NCBI RefSeq assembly: GCF_000017205.1
Contig: NC_009656.1
Location: forward strand, 5,026,001-5,090,000
Length of the DNA: 64,000 nt
Source of the DNA: Pseudomonas paraeruginosa PA7
GTDB lineage: Bacteria > Pseudomonadota > Gammaproteobacteria > Pseudomonadales > Pseudomonadaceae
Reading direction: 5' to 3'
Shown here one piece after another: positions 1 through 9,758 of the stretch. A model generated the notes under the pieces. The model worked only from the letters and a program-made list of their open reading frames with translations, was not told the DNA's origin and made no database searches. A program made the position numbers and the translations under genes. Position 1 is the first letter of the stretch, and every line of letters starts with the position of its first letter.

Positions 1-1
1 C

Positions 2-1591
2 CTCGGCGAGGCAGCCACCGGGGCGTTCACCATGCGTCCCTACGATGCCATGCCGGCAGGCTACGATCCGCGTACCCGTGCCTGGTACAAGGAAGCGCTG
101 GCAGCCGACCGGCTGATCGTCACCGAGCCCTTCGTCGATGCCGGCACCGGCGAGCAGATCCTCGCCATGTCGCTGCCGGTGCGGCACAACGGCCAACTGC
201 TGGGCGTCGCCGCCGGCGACATGAAGCTGGAAACCCTGACCGCGATCCTCAACTCGCTGAAGTTCGACGGCGCCGGCTATGCCTTCCTGGTCAGCGACGC
301 CGGCAGGATCCTCCTCCACCCCGACTCCGGGCTGGTCCTGAAGAGCCTCGCCGAAGCCTATCCCAAGGGCGCACCGGCAATCGCCCCCGGAGTCCATGAA
401 GTGGAGCTCGACGGCCGCAGCCAGTTCGTTTCCTTCACTCCGGTGAAGGGACTGCCCGGCGTGACCTGGTATGTCGCCCTGGTTCTCGACCGCGACACCG
501 CCTATTCGATGCTCAGCGAGTTCCGCACGTCGGCGATCGTCGCCACGCTGATCGCGGTGGTCGGCATCATGTTCCTCCTCGGCATGCTGATCCGCGTGCT
601 GATGCAGCCGCTCACCGACATGGGCCGCGCCATGCAGGACATCGCCCAGGGCGAGGGCGACCTGACCAAGCGCCTGAAGGTCACCAGCAACGATGAATTC
701 GGCGCCCTGGCGATCGCCTTCAACCGTTTCGTCGAGCGCATCCACGAGTCGATCCGCGAGGTCGCCGGCACCGCCCGCCAGTTGCACGACGTGGCGCAAC
801 TGGTGGTCAACGCCTCGAACTCGTCGATGGCCAATTCCGACGAGCAGTCCAACCGCACCAACAGCGTCGCCGCCGCGATCAACGAACTCGGCGCCGCCGC
901 CCAGGAAATCGCCCGCAACGCCGCCGACGCCTCGCACCATGCTTCCGACGCCAACCATCAGGCCGAGGACGGCAAGCAGGTGGTCGAGCAGACCATCCGC
1001 GCGATGAACGAGCTGTCCGAGAAGATCAGCGCTTCCTGCGCCAACATCGAGGCGCTGAACAGCCGCACGGTGAACATCGGGCAGATCCTCGAGGTGATCA
1101 AGGGCATCTCCGAGCAGACCAACCTGCTCGCCCTCAACGCCGCCATCGAGGCCGCCCGCGCCGGCGAGGCCGGGCGCGGCTTCGCGGTGGTCGCCGACGA
1201 GGTGCGCAACCTCGCGCACCGCGCCCAGGAGTCGGCGCAGCAGATCCAGAAGATGATCGAGGAACTGCAGGTCGGCGCCCGCGAAGCGGTGGCCACCATG
1301 ACCGAGAGCCAGCGCTACAGCCTGGAGAGCGTGGAGATCGCCAACCGCGCCGGCGAACGCCTGGGCAGCGTGACCAGCCGGATCGGCGAGATCGACAGCA
1401 TGAACCAGTCGGTGGCCACCGCCACCGAGGAACAGACCGCCGTGGTCGACTCGCTGAACATGGACATCACCGAGATCAACACCCTCAACCAGGAAGGCGT
1501 GGAGAACCTCCAGGCCACCCTGCGCGCCTGCGGCGAGCTGGAGGCCCAGGCCGGGCGCCTGCGGCACCTGGTGGACAGTTTCAAGATCTGA
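2..1591 (+). CDS. pctC: Methyl-accepting chemotaxis protein PctC (5' end missing)
   Basis: Transmembrane chemoreceptor that passes ligand occupancy to the CheA/CheW array. The reading frame is open from base 2, so the N-terminus lies outside the window; 529 residues remain, about 100 short of a full PctC. What is present is the distal part of the periplasmic dCache sensor (RxW and TEPFVDA motifs, then GDMKL), a membrane helix near bases 525-600, a HAMP domain, and the long cytoplasmic helical hairpin with the conserved [19 protein letters not shown] tip. In PctA the TEPxVD position is Tyr144; here it is Phe, consistent with a different ligand range. Family knowledge: PctC responds mainly to GABA and a few amino acids. 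Its HAMP matches PctB and its tail matches PctA. It shares a bidirectional terminator with the next gene. Confidence 0.95.
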   Translation, partial: LGEAATGAFTMRPYDAMPAGYDPRTRAWYKEALAADRLIVTEPFVDAGTGEQILAMSLPVRHNGQLLGVAAGDMKLETLTAILNSLKFDGAGYAFLVSDAGRILLHPDSGLVLKSLAEAYPKGAPAIAPGVHEVELDGRSQFVSFTPVKGLPGVTWYVALVLDRDTAYSMLSEFRTSAIVATLIAVVGIMFLLGMLIRVLMQPLTDMGRAMQDIAQGEGDLTKRLKVTSNDEFGALAIAFNRFVERIHESIREVAGTARQLHDVAQLVVNASNSSMANSDEQSNRTNSVAAAINELGAAAQEIARNAADASHHASDANHQAEDGKQVVEQTIRAMNELSEKISASCANIEALNSRTVNIGQILEVIKGISEQTNLLALNAAIEAARAGEAGRGFAVVADEVRNLAHRAQESAQQIQKMIEELQVGAREAVATMTESQRYSLESVEIANRAGERLGSVTSRIGEIDSMNQSVATATEEQTAVVDSLNMDITEINTLNQEGVENLQATLRACGELEAQAGRLRHLVDSFKI

Positions 1592-1653
1592 GCCCGTCCG
1601 TCCCGCCGGGGATATCGCCACGGGCGTTATCCGCCGGGCCCCCTCGCTGAAAC

Positions 1654-1682
1654 GGCGGATAATCGCGAAGCGGTTATCCGCC
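1654..1682. repeat. REP-like palindrome, copy 1
   Basis: Inverted repeat ggcggataatcgc / gcggttatccgcc with a 3-nt loop; one mismatch can be a G:T pair. A half-copy (cgttatccgcc) lies just upstream at 1625-1635. The same ggcggataac...gttatccgcc unit follows pctB (7663-7691) and pykA (26720-26748). Position between stop codons and intergenic placement fit the short palindromic repeats known in Pseudomonas genomes. Confidence 0.75.
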
Positions 1683-1707
1683 CCACGCACTCATCCAGCC
1701 TCCATGA

Positions 1708-1733
1708 AAAAGGCGCCCAAGGGCGCCTTTTTT
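1708..1733. terminator. Bidirectional intrinsic terminator, pctC / ATPase gene
   Basis: Stem aggcgccc-aa-gggcgcct flanked by A4 on the left and T6 on the right. It serves the convergent genes pctC (+) and the HerA-like ATPase (-), whose stop codon lies 13 bases beyond. Confidence 0.9.
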
Positions 1734-1745
1734 AGTGCCTGGCGC

Positions 1746-3236
1746 TCAACGCCGCTTCTTGCCGCCCATCAACGAACCCAGCAGGCCGCGCACCAGCTCG
1801 CGGCTCAACTGGTTGGCCGCCTGGCGCATGGCGCTCTTCACCGTCGAGTTGGACAGCAGGCTGCCGAGGATCTGCCCGGCCATGCCGCCAACGCCGGACG
1901 AGCCCTCCTGCTGTGCGGGCGCCTGGCCCTGCACCTCCGGCTTGGCGGCCGCCTTGCTCGCCAGTACCTCGTAGGCCGACTCGCGATCGATCGGCTGGTC
2001 GTAGCGGCCCTTCAATGGCGAACGCTGGACCAGTTCGGCGCGTTCGCTGTCGCTCAGCGGGCCGATCCGCGAATAGGGCGGCGCCACCGCGACACGCTGG
2101 ACCATGGCCGGCGTGCCCTTCTCCTCCAGGGTGCCGACCAGCGCCTCGCCGATGCCCAGTTCGGTCAGCCCCCCCAGGGTGTCGAACGCCGGGTTCGGGC
2201 GGAAACCGTCGGCCACCGCGCGCAGCGACTTCTGTTCCTTGGCGGTGAAGGCGCGCAGGCCGTGCTGGATACGCAGGCCGAGCTGGGCGAGGACGTCGTC
2301 CGGCAGGTCGCCCGGCGACTGGGTGACGAAGTAGACGCCGACGCCCTTCGAGCGGATCAGCCGCACCACCTGTTCCAGACGGTCGCGCAGGGCTTTCGGG
2401 GTGCCGTTGAACAGCAGGTGGGCCTCGTCGAAGAACAGTGCCAGCACCGGCTTGTCGGCATCGCCGCGCTCCGGCAGTTGCTCGAACAGTTCGGCCAGCA
2501 GCCAGAGCAGGAAGGTCGCGTAGACCTTCGGCGCCTCGTGCACCAGGCGACTGGCGTCGAGCAGGTGGATGCGTCCGCGTCCGTCCGGCTCGGGGCGGAG
2601 GATGTCCTCCAGTTGCAGCGCCGGTTCGCCGAAGAACGCCTCGGCGCCCTGCTGCTCCAGGGTCGCCAGGCGGCGCAGCAGCGCCTGCCCGGAAGCACCG
2701 GTGAACAGTGCACGGTCCTCGCCGAGGATTTCCGGATTGTCCTTCAGGTGGTTGAGCAGCGCCTTCAGGTCCTTCAGGTCGAGCAGCAGCAGGCCTTCGC
2801 GATCCGCCACCTGGAAGGCGGCGAACAGCGCGGCCTGCTGGCTGTCGGTCAGTTCCAGCAGGTTGGCCAGCAGCAGCGGGCCCATTTCGCTGATGGTGGT
2901 GCGCAGGGGATGGCCGGTCTTGCCGGCGATGTCCCAGAGGGTGGTCGGGTAGGCCTTCGGCTGGTAGTTCAGCCACGGCATGCTGGCGATGCGCTCGGCG
3001 ACCTTGCCCTGCGGATTGCCCGGCGCGGCGATGCCGCACAGGTCGCCCTTGATGTCGGCGGCGAACACCGCCACGCCGGCATCGCTGAAGGACTCGGCGA
3101 GGTGCTGCAGGGTCACCGTCTTGCCGGTACCGGTGGCGCCGGCGATCAATCCATGGCGGTTGGCCAGGCGCCAGGCCTGCCCTACCGGCTGGCCATCGGG
3201 GCCAGCGCCGATCAACAACTCATTCGCTTGCGACAT
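1746..3236 (-). CDS. HerA/YjgR-like P-loop ATPase (DUF853)
   Basis: 496-residue RecA-fold ATPase of the DUF853 (YjgR) family, related to HerA/FtsK helicases; the physiological role is unknown. Walker A GATGTGKT sits near residues 33-40 and Walker B is LALFFDEAHLLF near residue 265. The GTGKTVTLQHLAE and VTQSPGDLPDDVLAQLG segments are typical of the family. The C-terminal 60 residues are low-complexity, with Gly- and Ala-rich stretches ending in a basic tail. It is monocistronic and faces pctC. Its placement inside the pct chemoreceptor cluster looks like synteny rather than function; I see nothing tying it to chemotaxis. Confidence 0.88.
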   Translation of the reverse strand: MSQANELLIGAGPDGQPVGQAWRLANRHGLIAGATGTGKTVTLQHLAESFSDAGVAVFAADIKGDLCGIAAPGNPQGKVAERIASMPWLNYQPKAYPTTLWDIAGKTGHPLRTTISEMGPLLLANLLELTDSQQAALFAAFQVADREGLLLLDLKDLKALLNHLKDNPEILGEDRALFTGASGQALLRRLATLEQQGAEAFFGEPALQLEDILRPEPDGRGRIHLLDASRLVHEAPKVYATFLLWLLAELFEQLPERGDADKPVLALFFDEAHLLFNGTPKALRDRLEQVVRLIRSKGVGVYFVTQSPGDLPDDVLAQLGLRIQHGLRAFTAKEQKSLRAVADGFRPNPAFDTLGGLTELGIGEALVGTLEEKGTPAMVQRVAVAPPYSRIGPLSDSERAELVQRSPLKGRYDQPIDRESAYEVLASKAAAKPEVQGQAPAQQEGSSGVGGMAGQILGSLLSNSTVKSAMRQAANQLSRELVRGLLGSLMGGKKRR

Positions 3237-3633
3237 CCATTCATCCTCGGGACTAAAGCTCCAGCACGCAGTGCCGACAGTTAAGGAAAGCCCTTTTATA
3301 CCGGGGCCTCCAGCGGCCCCCGCTAGCAGATGCGCGGGGACCGCGAAGGGGCGTCGGGCCCGCCGTACCGGCCCGACCTGGCCGTCCAGCTTCAGTGAAG
3401 ACCGTCCGGCCTTCCTGAGACAGGAAAAAACGCCATCGTATCCGTATCACGCACTCTTCGGAGCCACCAGGGAACCGTGGCTTCGCGGCACAAGGCAGTG
3501 CCTGGGTCGACGGGCTTGCACCCGCCCGGCCCGCCCGACGCTGCAAGGCGTGCGGACAGCCCCGGCCGATCGCGGAGCGCTCGCCGGGGCCAGGTCAAAG
3601 ACTGGCGCTACATACTCCTGGACGCAATACAAC
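3237..3633. other. Divergent intergenic region before pctA
   Basis: No credible gene. It holds the start-side regions of the ATPase gene (-) and pctA (+). Two inverted repeats are visible: ggggcc/ggcccc at 3303-3320, and gtcgggcc/ggcccgac (8-bp arms, 9-nt loop) at 3353-3377. An AT-rich TATAAA on the minus strand at 3296-3301 could be a -10 for the ATPase gene. I could not assign a convincing promoter to pctA. Confidence 0.5.
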
Positions 3634-5523
3634 ATGATCAAAAGTCTGAAGTTCAGCCACAAGATCCTCCTCGCGGCCTCCCTCGTGGTGTTCGCCGCCT
3701 TCGCACTGTTCACCCTCTACAACGACTACCTGCAACGCAACGCGATCCGCGAGGACCTCGAAAGCTACCTGCGGGAAATGGGCGACGTGACTTCCAGCAA
3801 CATCCAGAACTGGCTGGGCGGCCGCCTGCTGCTGGTCGAGCAGACCGCACAGACCCTGGCCCGTGACCACGCCCCGGAAAATGTCAGCGCCCTGCTCGAG
3901 CAGCCGGTGCTGGCCTCGACCTTCAGCTTCACCTACCTCGGCCAGCAGGACGGCGCCTTCACCATGCGTCCGGACAGCCCGATGCCGGCCGGCTACGACC
4001 CACGCACCCGCCCCTGGTACAAGGATGCCGTGGCTGCCGGCGGCCTGACCCTGACCGAACCCTACGTCGACGCCGCCACCCGGGAACTGATCATCACCGC
4101 GGCAACGCCGGTGAAGGCCGCCGGCAACACCCTCGGCGTGGTCGGCGGCGATCTCAGCCTGAAGACCCTGGTACAGATCATCAATTCGCTGGACTTCAGC
4201 GGCATGGGCTACGCCTTCCTGGTCAGCGGCGACGGCAAGATCCTCGTCCATCCGGACAAAGAGCAGGTGATGAAGACCCTGGGCGAGATCTACCCGCAGA
4301 ACACGCCGAAGATCGCCGCCGGTTTCAGCGAGGCCGAACTGCACGGGCATGCCCGCATCCTCGCCTTCACCCCGATCAAGGGCCTGTCCGGCCTGAACTG
4401 GTACATCGGCATCTCGGTGGACAAGGACAAGGCCTACGCCATGCTCAGCAAGTTCCGCGTCTCGGCTATCGCCGCCGCGCTGATCTCGATCGTCGCCATC
4501 CTGCTCCTGCTCGGCCTGCTGATCCGCCTGCTGATGCAGCCGCTGCACCTGATGGGCCGAGCCATGCAGGACATCGCCCAGGGCGAGGGCGACCTGACCA
4601 AACGCCTGAACGTGACCAGCCACGACGAGTTCGGCGTGCTCGGCGAGGCCTTCAATCAGTTCGTCGAGCGCATCCATCGCTCGATCCGCGAGGTCGCCGG
4701 GACGGCGCACAAGCTGCACGACGTCTCGCAACTGGTGGTCAACGCCTCGAACTCGTCGATGGCCAATTCCGACGAGCAGTCCAACCGCACCAACAGCGTC
4801 GCCGCCGCGATCAACGAACTCGGCGCCGCTGCCCAGGAAATCGCCCGCAACGCCGCCGACGCCTCGCACCATGCTTCCGACGCCAACCACCAGGCCGAGG
4901 ACGGCAAGCAGGTGGTCGAGCAGACCATCCGCGCGATGAACGAGCTGTCCGAGAAGATCAGCGCTTCCTGCGCCAACATCGAGGCGCTGAACAGCCGCAC
5001 GGTGAACATCGGGCAGATCCTCGAGGTGATCAAGGGCATCTCCGAGCAGACCAACCTGCTCGCCCTCAACGCCGCCATCGAGGCCGCCCGCGCCGGCGAG
5101 GCCGGGCGCGGCTTCGCGGTGGTCGCCGACGAGGTGCGCAACCTCGCGCACCGTGCCCAGGAATCGGCGTTGCAGATCCAGAAGATGATCGAGGAACTGC
5201 AGGTCGGCGCCCGCGAAGCGGTGGCCACCATGACCGAGAGCCAGCGCTACAGCCTGGAGAGCGTGGAAATCGCCAACCGCGCCGGCGAACGCCTGGGCAG
5301 CGTGACCAGCCGGATCGGCGAGATCGACAGCATGAACCAGTCGGTGGCCACCGCCACCGAGGAGCAGACCGCCGTGGTCGACTCGCTGAACATGGACATC
5401 ACCGAGATCAACACCCTCAACCAGGAAGGCGTGGAGAACCTCCAGGCCACCCTGCGCGCCTGCGGCGAGCTGGAAGCCCAGGCCGGGCGCCTGCGGCAAC
5501 TGGTGGACAGCTTCAAGATCTGA
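3634..5523 (+). CDS. pctA: Amino-acid chemoreceptor PctA
   Basis: 629-residue chemoreceptor for many L-amino acids. The start at MIKSLKFSHKILLA is chosen because it begins directly with the first membrane helix (about residues 9-29) and matches the pctB N-terminus. A periplasmic dCache domain follows (about 30-275), then helix 2 (about 276-298), HAMP (about 299-353) and the signalling hairpin ending in DSFKI. The ligand-binding residues known for PctA are all present: Arg126, Trp128, Tyr144, Asp146 and Asp173. The open frame upstream of 3634 belongs to the intergenic region. There is no strong ribosome-binding site before the ATG. An intrinsic terminator follows. Confidence 0.97.
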   Translation: MIKSLKFSHKILLAASLVVFAAFALFTLYNDYLQRNAIREDLESYLREMGDVTSSNIQNWLGGRLLLVEQTAQTLARDHAPENVSALLEQPVLASTFSFTYLGQQDGAFTMRPDSPMPAGYDPRTRPWYKDAVAAGGLTLTEPYVDAATRELIITAATPVKAAGNTLGVVGGDLSLKTLVQIINSLDFSGMGYAFLVSGDGKILVHPDKEQVMKTLGEIYPQNTPKIAAGFSEAELHGHARILAFTPIKGLSGLNWYIGISVDKDKAYAMLSKFRVSAIAAALISIVAILLLLGLLIRLLMQPLHLMGRAMQDIAQGEGDLTKRLNVTSHDEFGVLGEAFNQFVERIHRSIREVAGTAHKLHDVSQLVVNASNSSMANSDEQSNRTNSVAAAINELGAAAQEIARNAADASHHASDANHQAEDGKQVVEQTIRAMNELSEKISASCANIEALNSRTVNIGQILEVIKGISEQTNLLALNAAIEAARAGEAGRGFAVVADEVRNLAHRAQESALQIQKMIEELQVGAREAVATMTESQRYSLESVEIANRAGERLGSVTSRIGEIDSMNQSVATATEEQTAVVDSLNMDITEINTLNQEGVENLQATLRACGELEAQAGRLRQLVDSFKI

Positions 5524-5565
5524 ACCTGCGCGGCCTTCCCATCCAGCATCCGCCGAGCCGACGAG

Positions 5566-5588
5566 AAAAGCGCCCCCGGCGCTTTTTT
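5566..5588 (+). terminator. Intrinsic terminator after pctA
   Basis: Stem aaaagcgcc / ggcgctttt with a 3-nt loop of c, running into T6, 43 bases after the pctA stop. Confidence 0.9.
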
Positions 5589-5736
5589 CGCTCTCCACGT
5601 CGCATTCGGCGCAACCATTCATCCAGTGCGCTAAAGCTTCCGGGCTTGCCGCCGACAGACACGGCAAGCCTTGCAGTTGCGATCCAACTGGGGCTGTTCA
5701 CGACAGCGCGCCCGCGCCTCCCGGATGCAAGAAACC

Positions 5737-7626
5737 ATGATCAAAAGTCTCAAGTTCAGCCACAAGATCCTGCTCGCCGCCGCCCTGGTGGTGATCGCGA
5801 CCTTCTCCCTGTTCACCCTCTACAACGACTCCCTGCAGCGCACCTCGATCCGCGAGGACCTCGAGGATTACCTGCACGAAATGGGCGAGATCACCGCCAG
5901 CAACGTGCAGAACTGGCTGAGCGGGCGCATCCTGCTGATCGAGAACCTGGCCCAGACCCTGGCCCGCGACCACAGCCCGGAAACCACCCAGGCCCTGCTG
6001 GAACAGCCGCTGCTGGGCTCGACCTTCCTCTTCACCTACCTGGGACAGACCGACGGTACCTATACCGCGCGCCCCACCAGCGACCTGCCGGCCGACTACG
6101 ATCCGCGCCGCCGCCCCTGGTACAACGCCGCCACCAGCGCCGGCCAGACCACCCTCACCGAACCCTATATGGAGCCGGCCATCCATGAGCTGGTGCTGAC
6201 CATCGCCAGCCCGGCGCGCCAGGGCGGCCAGCCGTTCGGCGTGGTCGGCGGCGACCTCAGCCTGCAGACGGTGGTGAAGATCATCAACTCGCTGGACTTC
6301 GGTGGCATGGGCTACGCCTTCCTGGTCAGCGGCGACGGCAAGATCCTCGTCCATCCGGACAAGGACCAGGTGATGAAGAACCTCAGCGACGTCTACCCAC
6401 GCAACACGCCGAAGATCGGCAGTGGTTTCAGCGAGGCCGAACTGCAAGGCAACACCCGCATCCTCAGCTTCTCCCCGGTCAAGGGCCTGTCCGGCCTGAA
6501 CTGGTACATCGGCATTTCGGTGGACAAGGACAAGGCCTACGCCATGCTCACCAAGCTGCGCACCTCGGCCATCGTCGCCGCGCTGATCGCGGTGGTGGCC
6601 ATCGTGCTCCTGCTGGGTATGCTGATCCGCGTGCTGATGCAGCCGCTCACCGACATGGGCCGCGCCATGCAGGACATCGCCCAGGGCGAGGGCGACCTGA
6701 CCAAGCGCCTGAAGGTCACCAGCAACGATGAATTCGGCGCCCTGGCGATCGCCTTCAACCGTTTCGTCGAGCGCATCCACGAGTCGATCCGCGAGGTCGC
6801 CGGCACCGCCCGCCAGTTGCACGACGTGGCGCAACTGGTGGTCAACGCCTCGAACTCGTCGATGGCCAATTCCGACGAGCAGTCCAACCGCACCAACAGC
6901 GTCGCCGCCGCGATCAACGAACTCGGCGCCGCTGCCCAGGAAATCGCCCGCAACGCCGCCGACGCCTCGCACCATGCTTCCGACGCCAACCACCAGGCCG
7001 AGGACGGCAAGCAGGTGGTCGAGCAGACCATCCGCGCGATGAACGAGCTGTCCGAGAAGATCAGCGCTTCCTGCGCCAACATCGAGGCGCTGAACAGCCG
7101 CACGGTGAACATCGGGCAGATCCTCGAGGTGATCAAGGGCATCTCCGAGCAGACCAACCTGCTCGCCCTCAACGCCGCCATCGAGGCCGCCCGCGCCGGC
7201 GAGGCCGGGCGCGGCTTCGCGGTGGTCGCCGACGAGGTGCGCAACCTCGCGCACCGCGCCCAGGAGTCGGCGCAGCAGATCCAGAAGATGATCGAGGAAC
7301 TGCAGGTCGGCGCCCAGGAAGCCGTCAGCACCATGACCGAGAGCCAGCGCTACAGCCTGGAAAGCGTGGAGATCGCCAACCGCGCCGGCGAACGCCTGAG
7401 CAGCGTCACTGGCCGGATCGCCGAGATCGACGGGATGAACCAGTCGGTGGCCACCGCCACCGAGGAACAGACCGCCGTGGTCGACTCGCTGAACATGGAC
7501 ATCACCGAGATCAACACCCTCAACCAGGAAGGCGTGGAGAACCTCCAGGCCACCCTGCGCGCCTGCGGCGAGCTGGAGACCCAGGCCGGGCGCCTGCGGC
7601 AGTTGGTGGACAGCTTCAAGATCTGA
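5737..7626 (+). CDS. pctB: Amino-acid chemoreceptor PctB
   Basis: 629-residue paralogue of PctA with the same architecture: membrane helix, dCache sensor, helix, HAMP, signalling hairpin. Family knowledge: PctB prefers L-Gln and a narrower amino-acid set. Arg126, Trp128, Tyr144 and Asp173 are kept, but position 146 is Glu (TEPYMEPA) where PctA has Asp, a change in the binding pocket that fits a narrower ligand range. The HAMP is nearly identical to that of PctC, whereas the stretch after GAQEAVSTM differs from both paralogues. The start is taken at MIKSLKFSHK, matching PctA. It has its own gene unit, with terminator-like and REP-like hairpins downstream. Confidence 0.97.
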   Translation: MIKSLKFSHKILLAAALVVIATFSLFTLYNDSLQRTSIREDLEDYLHEMGEITASNVQNWLSGRILLIENLAQTLARDHSPETTQALLEQPLLGSTFLFTYLGQTDGTYTARPTSDLPADYDPRRRPWYNAATSAGQTTLTEPYMEPAIHELVLTIASPARQGGQPFGVVGGDLSLQTVVKIINSLDFGGMGYAFLVSGDGKILVHPDKDQVMKNLSDVYPRNTPKIGSGFSEAELQGNTRILSFSPVKGLSGLNWYIGISVDKDKAYAMLTKLRTSAIVAALIAVVAIVLLLGMLIRVLMQPLTDMGRAMQDIAQGEGDLTKRLKVTSNDEFGALAIAFNRFVERIHESIREVAGTARQLHDVAQLVVNASNSSMANSDEQSNRTNSVAAAINELGAAAQEIARNAADASHHASDANHQAEDGKQVVEQTIRAMNELSEKISASCANIEALNSRTVNIGQILEVIKGISEQTNLLALNAAIEAARAGEAGRGFAVVADEVRNLAHRAQESAQQIQKMIEELQVGAQEAVSTMTESQRYSLESVEIANRAGERLSSVTGRIAEIDGMNQSVATATEEQTAVVDSLNMDITEINTLNQEGVENLQATLRACGELETQAGRLRQLVDSFKI

Positions 7627-7662
7627 CCCCGCCCGTGTCCTGACAGGCATTCCCGCCGAGCC

Positions 7663-7691
7663 GGCGGATAACCGTGAGGCGGTTATCCGCC
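7663..7691. repeat. REP-like palindrome, copy 2
   Basis: Inverted repeat ggcggataacc / ggttatccgcc with a 7-nt loop, 37 bases after the pctB stop. It is the same unit as at 1654 and 26720. Confidence 0.75.
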
Positions 7692-7761
7692 CCGCTCCAA
7701 GCGCGGCCATCCGCTCCACGCCCCTCGCCTGCGACCTATCCCCGCGCTGGCTCTTCCAAAC

Positions 7762-7782
7762 GCGCCGGTTGGCGCTTTCTTT
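7762..7782 (+). terminator. Possible weak terminator after pctB
   Basis: Short stem gcgcc-ggtt-ggcgc followed by tttcttt. The arms are only 5 bp, so this is tentative. Confidence 0.4.
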
Positions 7783-7888
7783 CCTAGACTTGAAGCCAGG
7801 CCGCCCCGCGCACGCCGTTCGAACGTCTGCCGGGGCCGGTGGTCCACTGACTGGCAGAAGGAACAAGCTCAACGGAGGAAGGCCCATC

Positions 7889-9004
7889 GTGCACATCGCC
7901 GATATGACCATGTTCTACGCGCCTGCCAGCGGGGGGGTTCGCACCTATCTGGAAGCCAAGCATCGCCATCTCTGGCACTACCCCGGTATCCGCCACAGCG
8001 TGCTGGTCCCGGGCGCCGGCTACCGCCAGGCGAATGGCATCCACGAGGTCCCGGCGCCGCCGCTCCCGTTCGGCAACGGCTATCGTTTTCCCCTCCGCCG
8101 CGGCCCCTGGCGCAAGGTGCTGCGCAATCTGCAGCCGGACCTGATCGAGGTCGGCGATCCCTACCTCACCGCCTGGGCGGCGCTCGACGCACGGCGCCGG
8201 CTGGACGTGCCGGTGATCGGCTTCTACCACTCCGACCTGCCGCTGCTGGTGAGCAACCGCATGGGCGCCTGGCTGGGCACCAATGCCGACAACTATGTGA
8301 GCAAGCTGTACGGCCATTTCGACCGGGTGCTGGCGCCCAGCCGGGTGATGGCCGAGAAGCTGATGCGCCTGGGCGTCGCCGACGTACACGTGCAGCCGCT
8401 GGGCGTCGACCTGGTCACTTTCCATCCGTGCAACCGCGACCCGGGCCTGCGCCAGGAGCTCGGGCTGGACGAGGAAACCCGCCTGCTGGTGTTCGCCGGT
8501 CGCGGTTCACGGGAAAAGAACCTGCCGGTGCTGCTCGATGCCATCCAGCGCCTGGGCGATGGCTACCATCTGCTACTGGTGGGTTCCAACATGCCGACCC
8601 GGGTACCGCACAACACCAGCGTGGTCGACCATTTCTGCGACAGCCGGGAAGTCGCCCGCCTTCTGGCCAGCAGCGACGCGCTGCTGCACGCCGGCGACCA
8701 GGAGACCTTCGGCCTGGTCGCCCTGGAAGCGATGGCCAGCGGCATCCCGGTGGTGGCGGTGCGCGCCGGGGCGCTGGCGGAAATCGTCCCGGAACGCTGC
8801 GGCGTGCTCTGCGCGCCGAACAATGGCGACGCCATGGCCTGCGCCGTGCGCGAGCTGTTCAGCCACGACGTGGCGCAGCGCGGCCAGCGCGCGCGCCGCC
8901 ACGTCGAGCGCCAGCACGCCTGGGACGCGGTGGTCGCCGGACTGCTGCTGCACTATCACGCGGTACTCGGCGACAGCGAGGCGAGGTTCCCGCGCCATGG
9001 CTGA
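7889..9004 (+). CDS. GT4-family glycosyltransferase
   Basis: 371-residue glycosyltransferase with two Rossmann-like halves. The C-terminal half has the GT4 signature: FAGRGSREKNLPVLLDAI, then HAGDQETFGLVALEAMASGIPVVA (EX7E-type donor site). The N-terminal SGGVRTYLEAK resembles the acceptor-side loop of GT4 enzymes acting on lipids. The GTG start at 7889 is preferred because GGAGGAA lies 8 nt upstream; an in-frame ATG at 7769 has no such site and would overlap the possible pctB terminator. The stop overlaps the next gene by 8 bases. Sugar donor and acceptor are unknown. The neighbours suggest a lipid-linked product. Confidence 0.88.
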   Translation: MHIADMTMFYAPASGGVRTYLEAKHRHLWHYPGIRHSVLVPGAGYRQANGIHEVPAPPLPFGNGYRFPLRRGPWRKVLRNLQPDLIEVGDPYLTAWAALDARRRLDVPVIGFYHSDLPLLVSNRMGAWLGTNADNYVSKLYGHFDRVLAPSRVMAEKLMRLGVADVHVQPLGVDLVTFHPCNRDPGLRQELGLDEETRLLVFAGRGSREKNLPVLLDAIQRLGDGYHLLLVGSNMPTRVPHNTSVVDHFCDSREVARLLASSDALLHAGDQETFGLVALEAMASGIPVVAVRAGALAEIVPERCGVLCAPNNGDAMACAVRELFSHDVAQRGQRARRHVERQHAWDAVVAGLLLHYHAVLGDSEARFPRHG

Positions 9005-9758
9005 ACGCAGCCTGCTGCTGGTGCTGCATGACGTGGCTCCGGAGACCTGGCCGGACTACCGGCCCTTCGTCGAGGCGGTGGATGCTCTCGGCCAGGTGCC
9101 GATGACCTGGCTGGTGGTCCCCGATTTCCACCATCGCAACCCGCTGGAAAACGACGAGGCGTTCTGCGAACTGCTCTCGCGACGGGTGGCGCATGGCGAC
9201 GAACTGGCTCTCCACGGCTTCTATCACTACGATGACGCCCCACCACCGCGCACTCCGGGGCAATACTTCATGCGTCGCATCTATACCTGGGAGGGAGAGT
9301 TCTACGCCCTCGACCACACCGAGGCCAAGGCCCGCCTGGCCGCCGGCATCCAGCTGTTCCGCCGGCGCGGCTGGCCGCTGCACGGTTTCGTCGCGCCGGC
9401 CTGGCTGATGAGCGCCGGCACCCGCCAGGCGCTCGGCGAGAGCGGACTGCGCTACACCAGCGACCCGTCCAACCTGTACCTGCTTCCCCGACTGCAACCG
9501 ATCGAGGCTCCCGGCCTGGTCTGGAGCGCACGCAGTGCCTGGCGTCGCGGCCTCTCCTGGGCGCTCAGCGAGCAGCGCCGGCGGGCCTGGCGCGAAGCGC
9601 CGGTGATCCGTCTCGGACTCCATCCCGTCGACATGCGTCATCGCTTCTCCCGCGAATACTGGCTGCGCACCCTCGAGACCCTGCTGGCCGAGGGGCGCCG
9701 TCCGCTGACCAAGATCGACTGGCTGGACCGCCAGCAGGCTTCGGACCGCGCGGCATGA
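8997..9758 (+). CDS. Polysaccharide-deacetylase-like protein (DUF2334)
   Basis: 253 residues of the DUF2334 branch of the NodB/polysaccharide deacetylase fold. The first strand LLLVLHDVAPETW supplies a His-Asp pair near residues 11-12, and ELALHGFYHYDD supplies the HxxxH metal motif, so it looks catalytically competent. No signal peptide is visible, so it would act in the cytoplasm, probably on a nucleotide- or lipid-linked sugar made by the preceding glycosyltransferase. The start overlaps the upstream stop by 8 bases and the end overlaps the next gene by an ATGA, so the three are almost certainly cotranscribed and translationally coupled. Confidence 0.85.
   Translation: MAERSLLLVLHDVAPETWPDYRPFVEAVDALGQVPMTWLVVPDFHHRNPLENDEAFCELLSRRVAHGDELALHGFYHYDDAPPPRTPGQYFMRRIYTWEGEFYALDHTEAKARLAAGIQLFRRRGWPLHGFVAPAWLMSAGTRQALGESGLRYTSDPSNLYLLPRLQPIEAPGLVWSARSAWRRGLSWALSEQRRRAWREAPVIRLGLHPVDMRHRFSREYWLRTLETLLAEGRRPLTKIDWLDRQQASDRAA

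Noticed and set aside
3595-5667. 690-codon minus-strand open frame across pctA
   Set aside because: Antisense shadow of pctA; a similar frame occurs opposite pctB, as expected from their sequence identity.
583-7626. Repeated kilobase segments read as a mobile or repeat array
   Set aside because: The repeats are the signalling halves of three intact chemoreceptor genes and have no flanking inverted repeats or transposase.
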